Origin: Hyaloscypha bicolor E
Taxonomy: Eukaryota; Ascomycota; Leotiomycetes; Helotiales; Hyaloscyphaceae
Assembly (NCBI RefSeq): GCF_002865645.1
Contig: NW_020194544.1
Coordinates: 208,517 to 272,516 of the forward strand
Direction of reading: 5' to 3'
DNA length: 64,000 nucleotides
Positions 1 to 12,469 of this stretch are shown in pieces. The notes under the pieces are model-generated. The model was given only the letters and a program-made list of their open reading frames with translations, did not search any database and was not told the origin of the DNA. How positions within the stretch are numbered: position 1 is the first letter of the stretch; each line of letters starts with the position of its first letter. The translations under genes and the position numbers were made by a program.

Positions 1-61
1 AAAACAAAAAATTATGAAATATATTATATTAATTTATATATTTAAAAAGAACCAAGGTAGT

Positions 62-361
62 TGTAACGGCTGGTGTCACATGGTTGGTTTTGGCCAAAGG
101 GTTTGTTTTAGCTAAGGTTCCAAGCTATGGTTCCAAACCAAGCTCGGCGTTTCAGTGGTCTTGGCCGCACTTACTTATCCATTGTCACACCTCACTCTCC
201 TTCTCTCCTTAGCTTTAGATTCTGTAGGACATTGGAATCGTAGATCTTTGAGCCTTGTTCCATTGCTTCGTTCCTGCCGTCACAGTAGTTCATTAATTCG
301 TGAAAGATTTTTGCATTCTGTCTCTTCTAAAGACACATTTCCTTATAGGCAGGCATTTACA
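62..361 (+). repeat. LTR-like retroelement fragment, not RIPped
   Basis: The segment starts with TGTAACGGCT and ends near TTTACA, a TG...CA layout typical of fungal LTRs. It shares blocks with 20385-20613: TGTAACGGCT, GTCACATG, CGGCGTTTCAGTGGT and TTTGAGCCTT, in the same order. No retroelement coding sequence is attached on either side. Base composition is normal, unlike the AT-rich DNA before position 60. At about 300 bp it may be too short to have been a RIP target, or it may have arrived later. It ends about 150 bp before the pectate lyase start. The exact ends are inferred; no target-site duplication was found. Confidence 0.5.
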
Positions 362-430
362 TTTGTAATCCCGAGTGGTAGTATCGGAGAAACCTCGATC
401 CCTTCTATATCTGAAATGTTAGCAGTGTTG

Positions 431-438
431 TATAAAGC
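431..438 (+). promoter_or_regulatory. candidate TATA box of the pectate lyase gene
   Basis: TATAAAGC lies about 75 bp upstream of the ATG at 511, in the short interval between the LTR-like fragment and the coding start. A second TATATATG follows at about 449. Spacing is plausible for a fungal core promoter. There is no other support. Confidence 0.25.
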
Positions 439-510
439 TGTAAAGCTATATATGGTCCATTGACTTTCGATAAGAGTATTTCGGAGTCTCGTCCGGCAAT
501 AACTTTCGAT

Positions 511-1731
511 ATGAAGCTCTCTATTCTTTCCCCTACTGTCGCTTTACTTTCCCAGTTAGTATCATGTATCCCAACTCCGACCGAAAATGTCGTCGGGCAC
601 GTCAACCTGGCCAAGAGGGCTACCATCTCGGATATAGCTGACTTGGGATATGCTTAACAAAATGGAGGGTAACAAGTATTTTCTAATATGAGGGCGATTA
701 AGGCAGACTTACTAACTTCTGTGGACTTAGAACCGCTGGGGGGAAGGGTGGGACTGTGACCACCGTATCTACACTTGCTCAATTCACCGCCGTAGCGAAT
801 AATGCGAAAAATAACGATATTATACCCAGGATTATTGTAGTATCAGGGACAATTACCAGCGCTACTCAAGTTAGAATCGGATCTAACAAAACGATTATTG
901 GGCTTCCTGGAGCAAGTATGTTTTTGTTCAATTCCGCGGGCTTTCAGTTGACTACGATTAGAATTTGTTGGGATTGGCCTTTTCGTTTGGAAGCAGAACG
1001 ACGTCATTCTTCGCAACATAATCAGTCAGGATGTACTTGCGCCTAATGGGGATGGCATCACTATCCAAGCCTCCAGGAATGTTTGGGTTGATTACTGGTT
1101 TGTTACCAAATCCTTAATATTTTCCCTGTTAATAGCCATAGCGAGTTCTATTCTGACCTAACCCACGATAAAGACTACTATAATGGCCTCGTAGATATTA
1201 GCCACGCTTCGGAGTGGGTCACTATTTCTAATACTTACCTGTATGATCACTGGAAAGCCTCTCTTATTGGCCACAGTAACAACGATGCCGTAATAGATAC
1301 TGGCCATCTTCATGTTACCCAGTGTAATAATTATTGGCTCAATATTGGTAGCAGAACTCCTAGTTTAAGATACGGCCTTGGCCATATCTTCAACTCGTAC
1401 TTTGAAAACATGAATACAGGCATTAACTCTAGAGATGGGGCACAAATCCTTGTTCAGGGCAATGTCTTCTCAAACGTTACAGAACCAATTGCTGCGTTAT
1501 ATAGTCATTCCACTGGGTAAGATCTTTACAGTCCGTAAAATAGTGGTTACGCTAGCTGATTATTAATTTAGACATGCTAACGTCTTTGATACCTATCTTG
1601 GCGGTGTTGCGAATACGGCGCCTGTTGGGACATTATCTGCGACCAGTATGCCATATTCCTACTCCTTGTTGGGGTTTGCGAATGTAATCAAGTCAGTTGT
1701 TCAAACTGCAGGTGCCACTTTGTCTTTTTGA
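511..1731 (+). pseudogene. secreted pectate lyase (polysaccharide lyase family 1), interrupted by a stop codon
   Basis: This would be a secreted pectate lyase that cleaves polygalacturonate by beta-elimination. I read five exons: 511-668, 731-915, 962-1097, 1142-1516 and 1572-1731. All four introns are GT-AG (44-62 bp) and the exons sum to 1014 nt, about 337 aa, normal for the family. A signal peptide begins MKLSILSPTVALLSQ. Family motifs follow: NGG...GGKGG, THDKDYYNG, YDHWKASLIGHS, DTGHLHVTQ, the RTPSLRYG block that carries the catalytic Arg in PL1 enzymes, and the C-terminus ending TLSF. Two defects are visible. TAA at 655-657 falls in frame in exon 1 just before QNGG. The usual vWiDH motif reads VWVDY, a His-to-Tyr change of RIP type (CA to TA). 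The second exon frame opens at 732. An alternative acceptor at 1135 would add two residues. The family call is strong; whether the allele is dead everywhere is unknown. Confidence 0.88.
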
Positions 1732-2491
1732 AGTACCTTAATATGCTAGGGGCTAAAACTAGCTAAAGAACGAGAATAGTTTAATTATAAAAGTTAACTA
1801 AATAAAAAAGAATTTACTAATATTATAATTATAATACTAAATTTGAATTTGTATTTGTATTAAAAGAATACTATTAGTATTTTCTAATAATTATATTAAG
1901 CTAATCTAACTAATGCCTTTAATAAATCGCAATTCGTGAATTATATAAGTAATATAATAGAAATTTAATTATTATATAAATTTCGAATTATATATAGGCA
2001 TTTAAATATATGAGAGAAAGTAAAAGAAAAATAATAAACTAAATACTTAAAAGTAATATTTTTAATTATAATAAGAAATAAAATAAAAGTCGAAAATAAA
2101 AGGCTTTAAATTATAATATATTAAGAAAGCTAATAATATATATAAATACGAGTTTTATATTATTTTTTAAATTAATATTAACTTGCCTAAAAAGTAAAAT
2201 ATTTAATAATAATTATAAAATAAGAAAGAAAAAATACTATTATAATAAAATATATAATATATTATATAATAACTATATACTAGTAATTATATATAGGCCC
2301 ATATAACTATACTCCTATATTTGAGCTTTAGTTATTTATATTATATCTTTCTTTCTTCTTAATTTATTTATATATAATTATTATAATAATTAGTAGTAAT
2401 ATTCTTTAATTTAATTTAATTAAGGTCTCCTTATTTTTAATTACCTGTAAATTCCTTTATATTTCTTCTAATAAGCCTTCTAAAGTTCTAT
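1732..2491. other. AT-rich RIP-mutated intergenic DNA
   Basis: Composition changes abruptly about 50 bp after the pectate lyase stop. The segment is nearly all A, T and TA-rich words, with CA and TG almost missing. I see no ORF and no recognisable domain. It is the left flank of the family A gypsy insertion. Confidence 0.7.
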
Positions 2492-2794
2492 TATAATATA
2501 GTAAATTATATTCTCTAAAAATTGTATTCTTTTAGTAGTTTTAAGGTTTTAATTATATAGTAAAGGCCGCGGCCTTTTATATATAACTTGCGGAAATTAT
2601 ATAAAAAAGCTAGTTTTTCTATAATTCTAGAAAATAATTCTTTTTTAGTATTTAATTAATTAAGCTTTTATATATTATATACTATTTATACTTTACTATT
2701 TATATTTTTAATTTATTATTTTACTATTAAGTTATATTTTATATTCTAGTATACTTTATATAAGTTTTTATCTTATTATAGTTTCTCTTTTATA
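2492..2794 (+). repeat. 5' LTR of gypsy family A
   Basis: Matches 15244-15562 along its whole length with C/T and G/A differences. The shared ends are TATAATATAG and CTTTTATA, probably derived from a TG...CA LTR. It holds a TATATAAAAAAG promoter-like word and the 36-bp GC-cored palindrome at 2551-2587. Confidence 0.75.
2551..2587 (+). repeat. 36-bp palindrome, copy in family A 5' LTR
   Basis: Arms resemble TTATATAGTAAAGGCC and GGCCTTTTATATATAA around a CG centre. Recurs at 9081, 15320, 26272, 42171, 46713 and 54501, in elements of different superfamilies. Confidence 0.75.
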
Positions 2795-3849
2795 AATTTT
2801 ATAATAAATAATATAAGAAAAATTAAAACTTTATAAAAAAGGTAATACTTTTATAAAGTTCTAAAGAATATTTATAAAGTGAATTATTAGCTTAGTAAGT
2901 TTAGAGAGAAAAGGATTATTATAATACTTTAAACCTAAGACTAAAATATTAAGAATATATAAATATTAATCTTAGTATTTTATATTAATTTCTAATATAT
3001 CTAATAGCTTAAATACGGGTTAGCTATAAGATATAATTACTAGTATAATATATAAAAATAGTATAAATAGAGGCTAATTATAAAAGAAAAAGAAATAAAG
3101 GAAATAAAATAAGAAATATTATACTAAGATAATATAAATTAAACTTTAATTAGAAATAGATTTTAGTACTCGGAAATAAAGTTATATTATTAATTTATAT
3201 ATTATTTTTAGTTATAATAAAGACTAGAATAAAGATAATATTAGTTTTAATGAAAAAGCTTATTTCTAAATCCGGAAAAGATATTTAAAAGAAGAAATAT
3301 TCTTAATTTCAAGTAAAATTGTAAATAGGAATCGAAAATAAAAATTAAAAAGAAATCGGAAATAAGAAATTATATAAATAATCTAAAGAAGCTTCTAAAA
3401 AAAGAAAAGAATATTAAATAAAGAAAAAAAAGAAAATTCAGAAAAGTTAGAGAAATTAGCGAAATTATATTTATTATTTTTATTATTACTTTTAATAATA
3501 TTATTAAATATATTTAGTTTAGTAAAAATAAAAATAAAAATTATAAGTATTAAACTAATAAAATAGAAAAGAAATATAAGTAATAGAAATAAAACTAGAA
3601 AAGCTATTATTTTATTATTACTAATACTAAAACTTAAATCTTAACTATATCTAATATTATTAACCGGTTTTTCTCGAATTCCGGTTCCTAAACTAAAAGA
3701 TATATTTAAACGGGAAATTAGCTTTTAGAAATCTTATTAGTAAAAGTTTTAGATATAGAAACTTTATAATTAATTATAGAAGAACTTATTAAAATTAATA
3801 TAGCTAAAAATAAATATATACTAATACCGGATTTAAATCTACTATTTAT

Positions 3850-4490
3850 AAGAACTTTTAAAATATTATAGTTTTAAAGAAATAATATTTTTATATTTTT
3901 AGAATAATATATAAATATATATAAGAACTATTATATTTCTAATAATACTAAAAAAGAAAGAATTATTTATTATATTTTTCCTATTTATATAAATTAGATT
4001 AAAGCTATATTAGAATACTATACTAATAATTTAGAAGATTACTAGAAAACTAAATTCTTTAAAGCCTTACTAAAGAAATTCCGAGAATATAACTAGGAAA
4101 TACTTAAAATTAGCTATAACTTTTTTAATTAAATTATTATATAAGCCTAAAATAAAGAAATCTCTTCTAAGTCTTATATTAATATATTTAATAAAGTATT
4201 AAAAAAGTTATTAAAAAAGAAAGAAATAGATAAAATTACTTAGTATCGAGAATTTATAAAAGAATTATTTATTTTAATAAGAGATTATATTCCTAAGAAT
4301 ATAAATTTCGAGCTTATAGACGTTTTTATTTATAAATATAATAAAATATATAAGAAAGTAATAATATTCTATTAATATAAAGAAAAGAAATACTATTTTA
4401 ATATTATTAATAATTCAGATATATTTAGACTTAAATAAAAATACTTGAATATAATAATTTATAATATAATTTCTAAACCAGAAAATAATT
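3850..4490 (+). pseudogene. gag-like relic of gypsy family A
   Basis: A plus-strand frame with relatively few stops reads fragments such as KSYINIFNKVLKKLLKKKE and REFIKELFILIRDY. These resemble the capsid-like Gag of fungal gypsy elements. Position between 5' LTR and pol fits. Many Q and W codons have become stops. Boundaries are approximate and no zinc knuckle is confidently visible. Confidence 0.45.
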
Positions 4491-7400
4491 ATTTTTTATT
4501 AGTTTCTTCTATTATACTTTCTAAAGCTATTATAAATATAAATAAGAAAAGAACCTAGCCTATAACTAATTATATAAAACCTATTAAAAGTAGTAAATCT
4601 AAGGGAAATAATATTAACTAGCTAGTAAAAAGTTTAGAAAAACTATCTATTATTACTATAACTTAAAAGAACTTATAGAAATAACTTAATATAGCTACTA
4701 TTATAATTCAAAAAAATATTTATAGCCTATTTATATAATCTAGTTAATTATAATAGATATTATAGTATTAATAGCCTAATAGATATAATTCGGGTTTTTA
4801 GAAAAAATATACTAGAAGTTATAATAGAGATTATAGGAAATACTATAATAACTATAATAGTTAAGCTAAAATAAATAAAGAATCTAAATAACTATATTCT
4901 AAAAAAAGTTAGTTTTAAGTATAATTAGAAAATATTATTTAAGTTAATATAGCCTATAGTATAGATCTAGAACCAAAAGAATAAATTTATTATAAATACT
5001 ATAATAGAAATAAAAATAAAAATATTAATTTAGAATATATTTATATTTCTTAGTTCTATTATTTATTAATAAAAGAATTTATAAATTATAAATATATTTA
5101 TTAATTTAATAAAAGATAATATAAAGGGCTATTTAAGCCTAAATAAAAAAGGATTTCCTTTTTCTTTACTAGTAAATACTAGTAGTTTTACTAAATTATA
5201 TTCTAAGTCTAAAAAGAAGAATTTAATTATAACTTAAATATTTAACCCAAAAATATCTAGAGATTAATAGGAAATATCTAGTTTACTAAAGAAAAAAGAA
5301 AAAAGATAACTAGCTAATTAGGATTTATATATAAAAGCAAGTAAATTATATTTAGGAAATCTAAATAACTATTTTATTTTAGAAAAAATTATATTAGAAT
5401 TACTAATATTTCGGGTTCCAGAATTAATAAATAATATTAAGACTTAACTATAAATAGTATTTCTATTAATATTATAACGGGTTTCTTATTAAAAAAAAAT
5501 TAAAAAAAGATAGAAATAGCTAAAAAGGTTTTTTTTAAAAATAAGCTATTTTATATAAGAGGCCAAAAGAATATTATTTTAAGAAATAATAAATAAGGAA
5601 ATAGCCTAGTTAAGAATATAAATATTAATATTTCCGGAAATAAATTAGAAATCTAGTATATTCTTAATTATAATAAATATAGAATTTTTAAAATTAATAA
5701 TATTCTAATAAGGCTATTAAAGAAAGTAACTATTTTATTTCTAAAGATTTAGAAAGAAATAAAAATACTTATTATAATCTTAAAAATACCAGATCTAGTT
5801 ATTATATTTTAGAACTAATAAATTAAAAATAATATTTTCTATTTTATTATTTTATAAATAAGAAATACTATTATATTAAATATAGTTAAATATATTAGAA
5901 AATCTATAAAGCTAATAGCTATAGCTTATATAATAAATAGAATATTTAAAAATTAGAAATATTAGTTTAGATATCTAATACTAATAGAATTATTCGGTTT
6001 AAAGGCAATAATATTAATATTTAAATATTACTAGCTTATAAATATATTATATAATTTCTATATCTTTAATTTATATTTCAAGAACCTTAAGAAAATATTA
6101 AATATAAAGAAATAATTAATATTCTCTCTAAAAAGATTTCTAGAAATATTAGTAAAATAATATATAATACTATAAATTATTAAATATTTATTATTACTAG
6201 AACTAAATTTGGATTTATAAAAATAATAAAATTTAGAGCTAAAATTATAGATAAAATAAGATATAAAAATAAAGATAAATATTATATATAAAAGTAATAA
6301 TTTATAAAATAGAAGATTTACTAACTTTAAAAATAATTAGAATACTTATATTATTATAATTATTTTATTTTTAAAAAATATCGGGAAATAAAAGAAAGTA
6401 ATAGTTTAAAAGTATTAAGCTTCTAGAATTAAGAAATTAAATAATATAAAATAAGAAACTAAAAATAAAAAGAAAAAATAGAATCTAATATTATAATTAG
6501 TAATAATATTAAAAAAAATAGAAAAATACCGGAATTCTTACTAATTCTTTTATTTTCGGTTTAGAAGTTTAGAAAATTAATAATATTTTTAGAGAAACTA
6601 AAGTAAAAAAGGATCTAGTTAAAATATTATTAAAAGTAGTTCCGGATTTAATAAAAAAAGAAATAAAAAAGATATTAAGATATTTCTAAAAAAGAAATAA
6701 AGTAATATTTTCTAATAATAAAGAAATATATTTTAGAAGCTATAGAATATAGAACCTAAAACTAGAAAGAATTCTAAAATATATAAGAGCTTAAAGAAAA
6801 TATATTAGAATACTAGATAAAAAGGTACTTTTTATATTTAAATAAAAAAAAGCTAAGTAAAAAGGTTACAAATTCCGGAAATTAGATAAAAATAATACTA
6901 GAGAAAATAGCTATAGCTTTTAAAGAAAAAAATAATAATTATAATCTATTTCTAATTATAAAAATATATAAAATAAAAAATAAGAAAATTTAACTAGTAA
7001 ATATTAATAATAGAACTAAAAAAGACCCAAATAGATATCTAAACTAGTTTAAAAGATCTAAAGCTAGTTAATACTTATAAAAGTATATTAGGAAATATAA
7101 AAACTACTTTTTACTAAAAATATTAGCTATCTTAAAAGATTTATAATTTATTTTAGAATGTTTTAAATAATTAAATATTAGAAACTAGCTCTAGGAAAAA
7201 GAACTAGCTATATTCCGAAAATTAATAATTAAGTAAGAAAATATAATTATATTTAATTAAAAAGAAATAGGAAAAGTTTATAAGAATATTAGTCTATTTA
7301 TTCTAATTAAGACTATTAAGTATAAGGCCTAATAAGAAAAGAATTTCCTATATCCTAAAGCTCTAATACTAGTAATAGTAAAAATATTATTAAAATATCT

Positions 7401-7499
7401 AAATTATAAAGTTTTTAAAAAAATAATAAATCTTATAGAAATCTATAATTCTTAGTTATAAAAAAGGTTATTAGAACTTATAGACTAATTAATACTATT

Positions 7500-8200
7500 A
7501 TAAAAATGAATTTAATAATTTTATAAAATACTAATCTATTTCTATTTACTAATAAGATTTTAAAGAAATTTACTAGATATATTTATATTTTTCTAATTAA
7601 TTTCTTTTCCGAATATAATTAATTTATACTAGATATTTATAATAGAAATTTAATTATATTTATAATATCTTTAAAACTATTAAAAATAACTATATTATTT
7701 TAGAGAACTATTAATTCCGTTATATAATTTATATAAATTATTATAACTATTTTAGAAAATCTATTTTCCAAAATTACTATATTATTTATTAATAATATTA
7801 GAATTAAAAGACCTTATATAAACTATAATAAATAGCTTATTTTATCTAATATTTAGTATTTTATACTTAAATACCTTTAAAATCTAAATAGAATCTTAAA
7901 TAAAATTAAATAAGCTAGAGCTAGTATTAAAAAAAATTATAGTTCTATTATAATAATATAATTATTATTAGCTTTATTTATAGAATATTTAGAAGAAGTC
8001 TTTTAAGCTTAGAAATTACTAAAATCTTAAGATAGAAATATTATAATAGTATAATTAAAAGTAAGATATTTATTAGAATTATTATTTATTACTATATTTA
8101 AATTAAAGGCTTTATAGTTATTATTAAACCTATTTACTATTTAATAAAAAAAGATATAATATAAAATTAGAGTAATAAATAAATATAAACTATATAAATT
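7500..8200 (+). pseudogene. reverse transcriptase relic of gypsy family A pol
   Basis: The plus-strand frame reads a degenerate gypsy reverse transcriptase. It includes RTINSVI*FI*IIITILENL, which corresponds to the usual Gln-Gly-Ala-Thr-Asn-Ser-Val block, and then FINNIRIKRPYINYN. The catalytic motif is normally [FY]xDD; here both Asp codons read AAT at 7791-7796. In-frame stops sit mostly at expected Gln and Trp positions. This is the best-conserved part of pol upstream of the short insert at 8324. Confidence 0.75.
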
Positions 8201-8323
8201 CTTTAAAAAAAGCTTATTATAATTTTAATACTTTATAAGTTATATTATAATTTATTAGAAAATTAGAAAATAATTATATTAATAATATTATACTTTATTA
8301 CTTTACTAGTAAATTTAGTATTA

Positions 8324-8465
8324 TGTAACTATAATAACGCGTGTGGCTATAGCTAGTATTTGAAATACTAAAGCTTCTATACTTAGAGCTTCTTTCCTTA
8401 GTTTAGAATTCTCGGATTAAGAGCTACTTTACTTACTTCCTAAGCCCAGAGCCCGGTTTTATAAT
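8324..8465. repeat. short insert of normal composition inside family A pol
   Basis: About 140 bp with CpG, CCCGG and CGCGTG words, starting TGTAACTATAATAACGCG, interrupts the AT-only DNA between the RT and RNase H relics. The start matches the TGTAAC opening of the LTR-like fragments at 62 and 20385, and GTGTGGCT also appears at 33265. It is probably a small LTR or MITE-like fragment that escaped RIP. The right edge is uncertain. Confidence 0.45.
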
Positions 8466-8529
8466 AAATAATAAATATTAGCCTAAATAAATAAAATAGA
8501 ACTTTTAGTTAATATAATAATAAAGAGAA

Positions 8530-9080
8530 AAAAAGAATTATATAATATAAGTCTAAAATCTAAAATAATACTAAATAGAAATATAATATTATTAAGAAAA
8601 AATACTAAGGGCTAGTAAAATATTTATAAAAAGTATAATTCTGGCTATATAAAGTTTATTTTATTCTTAAACCAAATACTAATATACTTATTATATAATT
8701 AAATAAAGTAGCTATAGATCTTTCTAAAATATTAGTTACTTATTAGCTAGTATAAATTTAATTATTTAATTTTAAAATCAAGTATATTAAAGGAACTAAA
8801 TATACTATTAGTAATAAAAAGGTAATACTAAAAATAATAAGAATATTAATAAATAGTTAATAATAGAGTTTAATACTATTAGAATAGTATTTATTAAACG
8901 GAAAGTTTAGTTAAAAGAAGTAATTCCGGTTTAGTTATATAATATTATTTTAAGAAATTAGACTTTTAAGACCTTTACTAGATATTTAAATAATAGTATC
9001 TAGTTATTAGAAATTAATAATTAAAGCCTTATTATATCTAGAAGCGAATTAGTAATATTAAAAAATAATAATATTTAAAA
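8530..9080 (+). pseudogene. RNase H relic of gypsy family A pol
   Basis: The frame reads NTNILIIQLNKVAIDLS, KILVTYQLV*INLFNFKIK and YIKGTKYTISNKK. This follows the RNase H segment of fungal gypsy elements (a D-containing beta strand, then the LNKSATDLPGALVTRW-like block and the HVKGTKH-like block). It continues the pol frame after the insert at 8324. Several expected Trp and Gln codons are stops. Confidence 0.6.
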
Positions 9081-9116
9081 GTTATATAATAAAGGCTATA
9101 GCCTTTTATATATAAT
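9081..9116 (+). repeat. 36-bp palindrome, copy inside family A
   Basis: Reads GTTATATAATAAAGGC then TATA then GCCTTTTATATATAAT. It lies between the RNase H and integrase relics, away from the LTRs. Confidence 0.7.
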
Positions 9117-9429
9117 TTCTAATAAAATAGTAAATAATAATACTAATTTCTATATTATATTTAATAACCCGACTATTTTATTAGATTCCTTAAATAATAG
9201 CTATTTCAAATAATACTAGAATATTATATAATATCTTATAATATTTTTTAAACTAGAAGAAATATCTAGAGCCGAGTTTTAAAAGTTAAATAGAGAAACT
9301 TTAAATTATAATATAAGAGATTAATTACTATAAAGAATTATATTTGAAGTATATTTATTTTTACTTATTATTAATAACTAAAAATAAAGAGAAATTATAA
9401 TTAAAAAGCTATATAATAAAATTAGATAT

Positions 9430-10420
9430 ATCGGAAAAATAAATACTTTTTACTTAATAACTAGTTATTATTACTAGAAAGATTATTATAATTATATATA
9501 AAAGTATATTAGTATTTATAAAATCTATTAATATAAAAATAAAAAAATAAAAAAATAAGTTTTATATTTAATAAAAGCTATATTTCTTTTTTATTATTTT
9601 AGAATTAATATAATTAAATTACTAAACTATAAAGAATATAATTTATTAGTTATTACTAGAAATAATTTCTTAGAATAAATTAAAGCTAGATCTTTAAAGA
9701 ATCTAATTAGTAAAAAGATTATTAAGTTTATTTAGAAAGAAATTATTTATAAATATAGTTTATTTAGATAGCTTAAAATAAATAATAAATCGGAATTTAA
9801 AGAAATAGTAATTTAAGAACTTAATAAGCTAGGAATTAATAGAATTATTATTTCGGCTTATAATTTCAAAGGAAATAATATAATTAAAAAAAAGTATTAA
9901 TTAATTATTTAGGTATTTATTATATTTATAATAGATAAAAAGAAGTTTTAAATAGATTTATTATTATATATAGACTAACTAGATTTTTTTTTTATATAAT
10001 TTATAATAAAGAAGCTATATTACTTATAGAAATATATTTAAATAAAATAAAGTCTATAATAAAGAAATACTTCTAGAAAAATATATAAAGCAAATATAAA
10101 TAAAAGATAAAAATATTAAAGAAATTAGAATAAAAAAAAACAGAAAATATTAAAAGAAAAAAAAGTAATTTAATACTATTTATTAGATTTATTTAAAGCC
10201 TATTTCCGAAAAGAATCTAGGTTTTATATATAATATTAAACTAATAAATTAAGATAAGTTAAGAAATATAAAGCTATTATATTACTAGCTTAGCTTATAT
10301 AAAATAAAATATATGAATTAACTAAAAGAATACTATATTCTAAAAGATATATACCGGGAATTAACTTAAATAATTTATTAAAAGAAATAAATTCTAGTAT
10401 TTCTCTAAAAATAAAATTAA
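9430..10420 (+). pseudogene. integrase relic of gypsy family A pol
   Basis: The plus-strand frame reads a degraded H2C2 region (YYY*KDYYNYI*KYISIYKIY) followed by an rve integrase core with ARSLKNLISKKIIKFI, KEIIYKYSLFR, ELNKLGINRIIISAYN and FKGNNIIKKKY. These correspond to the well-known EARALKKANS...SAYHPQANG...ERGH stretch of fungal gypsy integrases. The Asp-rich DGGPEN-like stretch now reads NNKSEF. The inverted copy at 26123-31686 loses its similarity inside this domain. Confidence 0.75.
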
Positions 10421-10619
10421 TAATATATATATATTTATAAATAAATGTTTCAAAACAGATATAGAATTAGAAAAGGAAATAGTTATAGAATATTATAAAT
10501 AAAATAATATTTAGAAAATTAAGAAAACTACTAGTATTATTATATATATTCTAAAATTACTAGAATTAGAAAAAGTAAAGTATATTTCCTTTATAAAGAA
10601 CTAAAAAGAAGTATCTAAT

Positions 10620-12460
10620 AATAGAAGCTTTTTTTAACCTAAAATAAAGCTTATTATTTTTAATTCTTTATATATCTTTTATTTTTTTTTCTTCCGACTA
10701 TTATTTATAGCTTTTAGAAACTATTATTATTAAATTATTATTCTGGAAATCAGATAAGCTTTACTATTACTTATTTTTTACTATTATCTAATTATTATTA
10801 CTAGATAGTATTTTTAATATAAGATTTTATTACTAAATCTTAGAAATTAAATATAAAGTATTTCTTTTAGTATAAAAATAAATAAAGAATTAAAAGATTA
10901 GTTATTTTATAGACTTTTAATTTCAAATTATAATACTTTCTAGAAAGTTCTTATAATATAAATAATTATTATATATAAAAAATAAAAAATAAAAAAGGAA
11001 AAAAAAGAGTCTTTTATATATCTTTTACTAAACTAGAAATCTTTTAGAAGCTTTATTTTCCTTTTTAGCTAGTTATTCTTATAGCTTATATTAGTTTAAA
11101 GCTAGACTATAATATTTATAAATCTCGATTTTAATTTAAACTACTATTATAAATTTACTTATAATATTTAAATAAACTTTCTAATTAGAAATTATATATA
11201 AATAAAATAGCTAAACTAGAAGCCTTATAAGAAAAAAGAAAAATATTATTAAATCTAATAATTATTTTTAAAAGTACTTAATAATATATAATTCTAGAAA
11301 TCTCTCGGATATTAGATAAACTAGATCTATTTATTTAAAGCCTATTTTATATCTAGTTTATCTTATATTAAGAAATCTATTTTTTCTTTTATATAATTAT
11401 AGCTATACTTAAAATATATATTAAGACTTAATTAGTATATTATATATTTCTACTTTTATATAAAGAGAACTTCTTTTATATAAAATCTATTTTCTAATTA
11501 AGATATTATTTTGTTACTAGAAACTAATTACTTTTTTAAAAAGCTAGAATAATTTAATAATTCTTATTATTAATTTATTTCTTGCTATTAAATACTATCT
11601 AAATAATTAAAAAAATATCTTTAATTTTATATTCTTAATATTAATTTAAAATACTTGATTTTTCTATATTTTATATTAATTTTAATATTAATTATTTCAA
11701 ATTTAATAATAATATTATAAATTCTATTTATATTATTTTATAGTTCTTTTTTCTAAAATTTTCGAAGTCTTTAATATTACTTTTATAAATATAAATATTA
11801 TTTTAAAGTTTTAACTAACTAAATAGTTTTATATTATATAAAGTTAGTTTTAATAAATATTAAATAAATGTAATTAGCTTTTAAAAGAAATATAAATTAG
11901 TTTTAGAAAAAGTAATATCTTATTCTAAATTATTTTTTAAATCTATTATTCTAACTTCTTTTTTATTAATACTTATTTTATACTTTTCTAATATCTTTAA
12001 TATACTTATATATTTTATTTTTTATATATTTCCTATATTATTTCTCTTCTTTTATACTATTCTTTAAATTAATAAAAACGTTTCTAAATAAATAAAAGAT
12101 CGAAATATGCCTATATTATAAAATATTTATTATTTTTTTCTATATTCTAATATTTCAGATACTATTACTATATTTATATTTCTATTATATTATTTTTTTA
12201 TTTTTCTATTATTACTATTTAGTTTAACTTGCTTTAATTATTTCCTAAATTATATTTCTTTAAATATATATATTTATATTCTTTATTATAATAAAAGTCT
12301 AATTTTATATTTTATTTTTTATAATTATTTCTAAATTATAACTATATTATCTTAAATATATTTAATTATTATATCTATTTTCCCTATTATATATATTACT
12401 ATTTTAGCTTTATTTTCTTATTAGAAAAAAAGAAAAACTCGAATATATATAATATCTTTA
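10620..12460. other. AT-rich spacer of family A between integrase and extra ORF
   Basis: I find no readable domain here on either strand. The segment is conserved in the inverted copy (29200-31000), so it belongs to the element and is not a later insertion. Confidence 0.5.
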
Positions 12461-12469
12461 TATAATCTA

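Noticed and set aside
155..463. Plus-strand frame of 102 codons
   Set aside because: Starts at GTG and lies within the LTR-like fragment and pectate lyase promoter; low-complexity hydrophobic residues only.
405..626. Minus-strand frame
   Set aside because: Antisense shadow of pectate lyase exon 1.
1098..1135. 38-bp version of pectate lyase intron 3
   Set aside because: In frame, but it adds two residues absent from the family; the 44-bp version ending at 1141 fits better.
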